Shown here: positions 57,864 through 64,000 of the stretch, in pieces
How the letters are laid out: each line of letters starts with the position of its first letter
How positions within the stretch are numbered: position 1 is the stretch's first letter
From: Halobacteriales archaeon QS_4_62_28
Lineage (GTDB): Archaea > Halobacteriota > Halobacteria > Halobacteriales > Haloarculaceae
Direction: 5' to 3'
Length of the DNA: 64,000 bases
NCBI GenBank assembly: GCA_003021685.1
Contig: PXRO01000047.1
Location: forward strand, 1 to 64,000
Made by a program: the position numbers and the translations under genes
Notes under the pieces: model-generated
Seen by the model: the letters and a program-made list of their open reading frames with translations, nothing else
Database searches by the model: none
Told to the model about the DNA's origin: nothing

Positions 57864-59039
57864 CTACAGGACGAGTTCTTTCGGGTAGTCGGTGAGGTTC
57901 TCGTAGCCGTCCTCGGTAACGACGACGAAATCCTCGATCCGGACCCCGCCGACATCGGGGTCGTACAGACCTGGCTCTATCGTGATGACGTGGCCCGGTT
58001 CGAGTTCGCCACCGTTGGGACTCACGCGCGGGAGTTCGTGGACATCGAGACCGACGCCGTGGCCCGTGCTGTGAATGAATCCCGTCTCCGTCGACTCGTC
58101 GCTCCGGAGCGTCGGCAGGCCTGCGTCCTCGTAGACGTCACAGGCGGCGTCGTGGACCGTTTCACCGGTCACGCCGGGTTCGACTGCATCCAGGGCTGCC
58201 GCGTGTGCCTCGGCGGTCAGGTCGTACCATTCCCTGACCGTGTCGCCAGGGTCGCCGACGACGAACGTGCGCGTCATGTCGGCGTGGTACTTCGTCTCCG
58301 TGTCCCGGGGGAAGATGTCGACGATGATCGGTTCGTCGGCCAGGAGCGGTCCACTGCCCCGGTCGTGGGGGTCGGCGGCGTCCGAACCACAGGCGACAAT
58401 CGTCTCGTCGAGACCACAACCGTGGGCCAGCAACGTGACCTCGATTTCCTCCGTCACGCGCTCGCTCGTCAGCGGTTCGTCATCGAGGACCAGTCTGTTG
58501 CTCTCGTCGACACGTGCCGCCGACAGCATCTCCTCGGCGGCGGCCATCGCTCTCTCGTTGGCCCGCTGGGCCGCCCTAATGTGGTCGACTTCCGCCGCTG
58601 TCTTCGTCGCACGAAGTTTCGTGATCAGACCCTCCTCGTCCGGTTCGACGGTGAGGCCGCGGGCACGCAACCCATCCGCAGTAGCGAGCGGGAAGCGTGG
58701 CGGGACCGCGACCGCATCGACATCGTAGGCAGTCAAGAAGTCGGCGAGGACGTGCGAAATCGCTTCGCGAGGGCCGTGCTCGCGAACCTTCGACTGGTGA
58801 TCGAAGTCGACGTAGCGCTCGACGGTGTCCGCGCGTGCTTCCTTCTTTGCACGGCCGTATTCGAGACTGCGAGAGAACAACAGGTGTACGTCCCCATCGT
58901 ACAGTGTCACGAACGGGTCCGGGGCGTCGAATCCGGAGAGATAGTACTGATCCGAGGCCTCCGAATCGGCATCGATCAGATAGCCGTCGACAGCACGCTC
59001 CTCGAGAGCAGTATCCAGATCCGTGAAATCGGGTTCCAT
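57864..59039 (-). CDS. M24 family metallopeptidase (Xaa-Pro dipeptidase-like)
   Basis: [27 protein letters not shown]...[17 protein letters not shown]...[34 protein letters not shown]. Confidence 0.95.
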   Translation of the reverse strand: MEPDFTDLDTALEERAVDGYLIDADSEASDQYYLSGFDAPDPFVTLYDGDVHLLFSRSLEYGRAKKEARADTVERYVDFDHQSKVREHGPREAISHVLADFLTAYDVDAVAVPPRFPLATADGLRARGLTVEPDEEGLITKLRATKTAAEVDHIRAAQRANERAMAAAEEMLSAARVDESNRLVLDDEPLTSERVTEEIEVTLLAHGCGLDETIVACGSDAADPHDRGSGPLLADEPIIVDIFPRDTETKYHADMTRTFVVGDPGDTVREWYDLTAEAHAAALDAVEPGVTGETVHDAACDVYEDAGLPTLRSDESTETGFIHSTGHGVGLDVHELPRVSPNGGELEPGHVITIEPGLYDPDVGGVRIEDFVVVTEDGYENLTDYPKELVL

Positions 59040-59150
59040 ACGTCGACCTGTGTTCCGCGCGTGCTTTAGTTTCTCGGGGTCACAGGAAGGCACAAAAGAT
59101 CACGAAGCTTATACCCCCGTGAGTAGTGAGAGGACCCAACAGGGTTTGCG

Positions 59151-60533
59151 ATGGTGAGGAACGTTGCGACACTGGGGCGGGAAGGGAGTATAGCTACGGC
59201 ACTCGTCGCCGTTGTGCTCGTCGGGACAGTCGGGCCAGCGCTTGCAGCGCCACAGGTCTTTGTCGCCAGTGCATCTCTCGAAACGGAGACGGCGCTCGCG
59301 GGCGAGGGAATGAATGTCACGTTCGATCTCAGGAACACGGGAGATTCGGGCGCAGCGACGGTCAAAATAAAAGCCAACGGAACAGTCGAGTACAAAGACC
59401 GGTATCAGGTCGAATCGGGGGGACAGAGGACCGTTACCGAGCAGATTGGCTTCGACGAGCCAGGGACCTACAGAATCGTGGTCGACAGCAAGGAGGCGGG
59501 CAACCTGACCGTCAAGCGGGCAGTCGTCGAGACGACGGCAGCACGATCCGACGGCCGATCACTGGTGATCCGTGGCGGCCGAATTCCCTACGATAGCGAG
59601 GTGACCGCCGAGTTCCCGCCGACGAACGACACGGTCGCCGTCAGGTCGCTGCAGATGCGGTCGCTTCGAAACGAGTTCCGCCGGAGCGTGGAAACGGACA
59701 CCGAACCGACGAACGCCTCGTTCTCGGTACCGACGGGGGATGCAACGACCGTCCTGGGGGCGGTGAGCGTCGAGTCGATCTCTGGTGTCGATGACCGGCA
59801 CATCCGGATCGCACTCGACCGGACGACAATCACAGACAGTGGACTTTCCGGGGACGATATCAGCGTGTACAGTCGGACGGAAGACGGATACGAGCGCATC
59901 GAGACGACAGTCGTCGAGACGACAGACTCCCGATACGTCTACGAAGCAGAGGCGACGGACACGTCTGCACTCGTCATCGGGTCACTTGCTCCGTCGTTCA
60001 CTGTCGATGGGCACTCGCTGTCGACGAGTTCCGGTGAGACAGACAAACGCATCGTTGTCGCTGCAAACGTCACCAACACCGGGAGCGTCGCGGGCGAGTA
60101 CACGGCTTCGCTCCGGATCGACGAGTCTGTCGTGAGCAACCGGACCATCACACTGGAACCAGGCGAGCGCCAGAATCTCACCGTCAGCCACCGGATCACG
60201 ACGGACGGAACCTATCGTGTCGCACTCGACGATCAGTTCGTCGGTCAGGTCGTCGTAGAAACGGGGAGCCAGGGAACCGCGACAGACGATAGCGCGGAAA
60301 CCGGAACAGCGACGCTCGAACAGTCGGGCGACGGCGATGGCACAGAAACGGAAATCAGTCAACCGGCCGAAAGTGAGACGCAGGCAGGAGACGAAGACAC
60401 CGAAACAGACCAGAGCGGCGGCGGCTTCGAACTCCCCCTGCCAGCATCCGGATCGATGGGGCTGGCAGAGATCGGAATCGGGGCCAGTGTCGCAGTCATC
60501 GGGGTCATCCTCGTCCTCTTGCGACGCTGGTAA
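59151..60533 (+). CDS. Secreted/surface protein with CARDB-like domains and C-terminal TM anchor
   Basis: signal peptide; MNVTFDLRNTGDSGAATVKI; ANVTNTGSVAGEYTASLRID; C-terminal hydrophobic helix plus LLRRW. Confidence 0.78.
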   Translation: MVRNVATLGREGSIATALVAVVLVGTVGPALAAPQVFVASASLETETALAGEGMNVTFDLRNTGDSGAATVKIKANGTVEYKDRYQVESGGQRTVTEQIGFDEPGTYRIVVDSKEAGNLTVKRAVVETTAARSDGRSLVIRGGRIPYDSEVTAEFPPTNDTVAVRSLQMRSLRNEFRRSVETDTEPTNASFSVPTGDATTVLGAVSVESISGVDDRHIRIALDRTTITDSGLSGDDISVYSRTEDGYERIETTVVETTDSRYVYEAEATDTSALVIGSLAPSFTVDGHSLSTSSGETDKRIVVAANVTNTGSVAGEYTASLRIDESVVSNRTITLEPGERQNLTVSHRITTDGTYRVALDDQFVGQVVVETGSQGTATDDSAETGTATLEQSGDGDGTETEISQPAESETQAGDEDTETDQSGGGFELPLPASGSMGLAEIGIGASVAVIGVILVLLRRW

Positions 60534-60571
60534 CCGAGAGATTTTTGCGTGGGTCGCCCCACCCATCGGGC

Positions 60572-60871
60572 ATGGACTGGCCCCACGATCCTGACGGTGA
60601 GAAGGGCAGCGAAGGCCAACGGAAGTACGGCCACGCCGTGATCGCGAAAAAAATCGACGAAGAATCTGATTTCCCGCTCTCGGCGTCGTCGTTCGTCGCG
60701 GAGTACGGTGACCACCCCATTCGAATCGACTACGAGACGGTCGTCAGTCTCTCGAACATCTTCGACCACGTCGACGAAAGCGAGTTTAAGGATTTCCCCG
60801 AGTTCCACAGCGCGGTCGGCCGCGCTCTCCGCGAGGCGGATCACTGGCCATACGGACTCGAACACGCCTGA
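60572..60871 (+). CDS. DUF5785 family protein
   Basis: MDWPHDPDGEKGSEGQRKYGHAVIAKKIDEESDFPLSASSFVAEYGDHPIRIDYETVVSLSNIFDHV. Confidence 0.82.
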   Translation: MDWPHDPDGEKGSEGQRKYGHAVIAKKIDEESDFPLSASSFVAEYGDHPIRIDYETVVSLSNIFDHVDESEFKDFPEFHSAVGRALREADHWPYGLEHA

Positions 60872-60952
60872 TCTGCCGGCTGTCCGTCTATCTGTCACAG
60901 CTGTTGGGACCCCGGGGTCGCGAATCTCGTGACACAGTGACAGCCGGCAGTA
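60872..60952. repeat. Dispersed palindromic repeat family 1, copy F
   Basis: tctgccggctgtc...ggaccccggggtcgcg...gacagccggcagta; starts directly after the TGA stop of DUF5785. Confidence 0.82.
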
Positions 60953-61024
60953 TGTGAAACTGGTCCACACCAGACAGCGTGTGGCCGCGATACATACTTC
61001 TGGGAGGCCGTCGTATACGGTTGT

Positions 61025-61360
61025 ATGGCAACCAGTGACACACCAATGGGTAGCGGTTCACGACTGCCAGAGGAAGTCATCGAAGACATCCTCGCTGCAG
61101 ACCGGCGACGGATCGCTCTGGAGATACTGGCCGAACGTGACCAGCCAGTCGTCATCGACGACCTGGCGACAGCGGTGCGCGCACGCGAACTGGAAACGGA
61201 TCCAACGTCGATATCGAAAACGGAACGCCGGGCAGTTCGAGACGAGTTCTTCGCCGAACACCTGCCGAAACTGACCGCGACGACAGTAGTGACCTACGAC
61301 TCGATGCTCGGAACACTGTCTCTCTCGCCAGACGAACGCGTCACGGCAACGCTGTCGTGA
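61025..61360 (+). CDS. DUF7344-like winged-helix protein
   Basis: VIEDILAADRRRIALEILAERDQPVVIDDLATAVRARE...VYTYDSMLGTLSLS-type haloarchaeal wHTH. Confidence 0.75.
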   Translation: MATSDTPMGSGSRLPEEVIEDILAADRRRIALEILAERDQPVVIDDLATAVRARELETDPTSISKTERRAVRDEFFAEHLPKLTATTVVTYDSMLGTLSLSPDERVTATLS

Positions 61361-61455
61361 AACTGTCACCCGTTCGGCAGAGGGACGACGACCCTCGTGG
61401 TATCCGGGGACTTTCGACAGATCAATACCCGTCGGTTGCAAAGACGGAATCGATT

Positions 61456-62214
61456 GTGACCAACACGCAGGTGACCCATATACAGATCGACAATTACGGC
61501 CCGTGGACTGTGACCCCGGAACCGCGCCGTGAAGTAGACCTCCAGACACTCCAGTCTCGGCTGTTCGCCGATCTCTCGCAACTGTTTGGCAACCGAGACG
61601 CCTACGTCTTTTTCACCAGATTCGACAACATGATCGCCGTGAGTAACGGCGTCGATATGGACGATCACGCCCTGATTCAGGAGTCAGTCAGCAACCGGTA
61701 TCCGGTGACAATGAGTCTCAGTGTCGCGACGGGCACGTCGCCCGCGTCGGCGCTCGGAACGGCGACCGAACAGTTACAGGAAGCAGGGAGCGCACAGGAC
61801 AAGCAGCGTCGTGAGATCCTGCGTGGCCGTGCCATTGACAACGAGTTCCGGACCGACGAAGACGTCCAGATCGCACACTTCGACGTGAACGACGCCACCG
61901 AGAAGTACACCGACCAACTCAACGAGTTCGACACGTTCATCGAGATCGAACAGGGGTACGCGGAACTGATGCGGCATATGCGACGGATCAACGACGCACT
62001 TTCGTTTTTCGTTGGTGGGGACAACGTCATCACGACGTGTCCGGATCTCGACGCTGGGGATTATCGGGATGCGATTGACCACGTCGAAAGCGCGGTCGGC
62101 GTCGAACTCAAGGTCGGCGTCGGAAACGGTGCCGTCGCTGCCGATGCGGGGATGGCAGCGAAACACGCGCTCGAAGAGTGTCGCGCAACTGGAGACGAGG
62201 TTCGCATCGCGTAA
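61456..62214 (+). CDS. arfA: GTP cyclohydrolase III
   Basis: TNTQVTHIQIDNYGPWTVTPEPRREVDLQTLQSRLFADLSQLFGNRDAYVFFTRFDNMIAVSNG; FVGGDN. Confidence 0.95.
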   Translation: MTNTQVTHIQIDNYGPWTVTPEPRREVDLQTLQSRLFADLSQLFGNRDAYVFFTRFDNMIAVSNGVDMDDHALIQESVSNRYPVTMSLSVATGTSPASALGTATEQLQEAGSAQDKQRREILRGRAIDNEFRTDEDVQIAHFDVNDATEKYTDQLNEFDTFIEIEQGYAELMRHMRRINDALSFFVGGDNVITTCPDLDAGDYRDAIDHVESAVGVELKVGVGNGAVAADAGMAAKHALEECRATGDEVRIA

Positions 62215-62700
62215 ACTACCCCACCCTACTCGCTCCCTTTCGCCTTGCAGCGGTCGGTCACTCCGTGAGGGCGGGGCTTTACCGCAACGATATTGTGCCC
62301 CGCGACCCCGTGTGGTTCGAGAGAGCGAAGCTCTCTCGTCATCACGAAAGGCGTAAAACGCCTTTCGAACGACATGGGTGCGGCCCGGCTTCCTCTTACC
62401 GTCCACGGCGTGGCCGGCGGATCGGAGCAGTGCTGCGACCCGCCTGCTGGAGCCGTGCCGTGGATTGTCCCGCCGGTTTAATTCCCGGTGTTCTCGCGCT
62501 CTCCCCCAAAACGGGGACGGGAGTCGAACCCGTTCGCGGTCGTCGTTCCCGAGCGTCGGATACGAGGCCACCCGGCCTCGCACCACAGATGCCGGTTTAC
62601 TCGCGGCATCTACCGACCCCGACTTGCTCGCGCTTGAGGACGGAGGCTCCGCGCTACCGCTTGCTGAAAGCGGCCAATTTAGTACATTCGTCTGGCGGCC
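62213..62700 (-). mobile_element. Probable IS200/IS605 (IS1341-type TnpB) right-end remnant / PATE-like element
   Basis: minus strand ...gtaaagccccgccctcacgg...aagggagcgagtagggtggggtagttt resembles haloarchaeal tnpB 3' ends; many stem-loops; no intact ORF. Confidence 0.5.
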
Positions 62701-62752
62701 ACATAAGCGTAGTGTAGGTACTTTTTAGGGCACCTGTGTGCTATCCGTTACC

Positions 62753-63331
62753 ATGAATCGAGACGTACCTGTGCGGGAGGTGATGGAGCGCGAATTCGTC
62801 GGTGTGAGTGAATCGGACGGTGTTCTCGAAACGACGGAACTCCTCCTGCGGGAGGAGACTGAACTGGCCGTCGTGTTGCGAGGGAGTAAACCCGTCGGGG
62901 TATTGACCGAACGGGACGTGCTCGCGCACGTCGTCAAGGGCGGCGACCCGGGTACTGCGACCGTCGAAGACATCATGACCGAATCAGTTCCAACTGTCAA
63001 TTCCGAGGAAACACTATCGGAGGCCCGCGACCGCATGTCGTCGTGGTCGACGGGTTGGCTCGTTGTCTCTGACGGCGGCGAACCGGACGGAATCGTCACG
63101 GAACACGACATCCTCGCGACGTCGACACTCGGGTCCGAGACGACCGCGACCGCCCGAGACGAGCAACAGCAGGCCCAGATGACAGCCGTCAGTACCACCA
63201 CGACGGAGAACAGCAGCGCCGCCGAGGACTCCTTCGACGACCAGGGAATCTGTGAGCTGTGCGGTTCGCTGGCGCGTGACCTCGCGTCGTTCAACGGACA
63301 GTTGCTCTGTGCCGACTGTCGAGACATCTGA
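62753..63331 (+). CDS. CBS-domain pair protein with C-terminal zinc ribbon
   Basis: VPVREVMEREFVGVSESDGVLETTELLLREETELAVVLRGSKPVGVLTERDVL; CELCGSLARDLASFNGQLLCADC. Confidence 0.92.
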   Translation: MNRDVPVREVMEREFVGVSESDGVLETTELLLREETELAVVLRGSKPVGVLTERDVLAHVVKGGDPGTATVEDIMTESVPTVNSEETLSEARDRMSSWSTGWLVVSDGGEPDGIVTEHDILATSTLGSETTATARDEQQQAQMTAVSTTTTENSSAAEDSFDDQGICELCGSLARDLASFNGQLLCADCRDI

Positions 63332-63350
63332 CGACGGGCATAGTATCAGG

Positions 63351-63818
63351 ATGGAGATTCAGGCCGCATCGACGGACCAGGCCGGAGCGATTACGGACCA
63401 GTGGGTCGACCTCGCAACGGACCAGCGAGCCTACGGCGCACACATCCTCCCGGAGCAGAATCGGGCGACAATCCGCGATGCCGTTCTCAAGCATATTATC
63501 GCCGACGAACTCCTCGTCGCCGTCGAGGGCGGTTCGATCCTCGGGTTCGTGATGTTCACTGTCGAAACCGGCGAGTACGAACAGGACGTGCGACGCGGTC
63601 TCGTGCGCAACATCTACGTTGCAGAACCACACCGCGAAGCGGGCGTCGGCAGTCAGTTGCTCGAAGCCGCAGAATCCCGTCTGGCAGACCGCGGTGTCGA
63701 CGTCATCTCGCTGGACGTGATGGCGACCAACGACGCGGCTCGACGATTCTACCGCCGGCACGGCTACACACCACACCGGATCGGGCTGGAAAAGCCGACC
63801 GAAAACGATACTCTCTAA
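63351..63818 (+). CDS. GNAT family N-acetyltransferase
   Basis: GLVRNIYVAEPHREAGVGSQLLEAAESRLADRGVDVISLDVMATNDAARRFYRRHGYTPHRIGLEK. Confidence 0.92.
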   Translation: MEIQAASTDQAGAITDQWVDLATDQRAYGAHILPEQNRATIRDAVLKHIIADELLVAVEGGSILGFVMFTVETGEYEQDVRRGLVRNIYVAEPHREAGVGSQLLEAAESRLADRGVDVISLDVMATNDAARRFYRRHGYTPHRIGLEKPTENDTL

Positions 63819-63844
63819 TTGGTCCCCCCACAACGCCCGGGTGG

Positions 63845-63918
63845 GCCAGGGGAGCTTGGGTGGTCCAAGCACTCGACTTGTAATCGAGAGTTCGTGGGTT
63901 CAAATCCCACCCCTGGCT
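63845..63918 (+). tRNA. tRNA-Thr (anticodon TGT)
   Basis: Acceptor GCCAGGG/CCCTGGC, anticodon arm CTCGA-CTTGTAA-TCGAG, T arm GTGGG-TTCAAAT-CCCAC, discriminator T. Confidence 0.95.
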
Positions 63919-64000
63919 TACTTGAAAAGGGTTCAAATCCTTCTCGCGCTTCCAGTGCATAAAGAGCGGTCGCTATCGGGTCCGGTCGACCCACTCACAG

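Noticed and set aside
57990-59069. 359-aa plus ORF opposite M24 peptidase
   Set aside because: Antisense shadow ORF; M24 motifs on minus are decisive.
61774-62586. 270-aa minus ORF covering part of arfA and the IS605-like remnant
   Set aside because: Overlaps a confident CDS antisense; no recognisable domain.
62450-62611. Full tRNA gene on the minus strand around the perfect T arm
   Set aside because: No compatible acceptor, D or anticodon arms could be found upstream.
62178-62717. 179-aa plus ORF across the structured 62 kb region
   Set aside because: Translation is Arg/Pro-rich and spans hairpins; better explained as non-coding element DNA.

Overview
This window is a 64 kb haloarchaeal chromosome segment, probably from the Haloarculaceae/Halobacteria (lineage is my inference from acidic proteins, high GC and gene content). 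It is mostly dense housekeeping DNA. Coding content includes Trm56, PurD, the haloarchaeal fructose PTS, PyrB/PyrI, ThiI, MAT, RNase P p30/Pop5, proteasome alpha, SBDS, HflX, Nnr, aIF2-beta, TFB and an RPA / RPA-associated protein / phosphoesterase operon. It also includes an Lhr-type helicase, a MutS-like ATPase, ArfA/ArfC and a tRNA-Thr(TGT). The left edge carries two fused transposase remnants. The most interesting signal is non-coding. At least three families of ~75-85 bp MITE-like palindromic repeats lie between genes, and several family-1 copies directly abut or supply the TGA stop codon of the neighbouring gene. There are also two loci of modular hairpins with a conserved 6-nt linker (TCATCA/TGATGA), one next to a perfect 98-bp tandem duplication and one inside a probable IS200/IS605 (TnpB) right-end remnant. 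Other points of note are a pyrI C-terminus that reads through a degenerate repeat, two microproteins missing from the ORF track (21 aa single-TM; 39 aa zinc-finger-like), an intact MinD-type ATPase paired with a Walker-A-degenerate RecA/KaiC-like protein, and two palindromic operator candidates. Everything was read by eye; no database searches were run.
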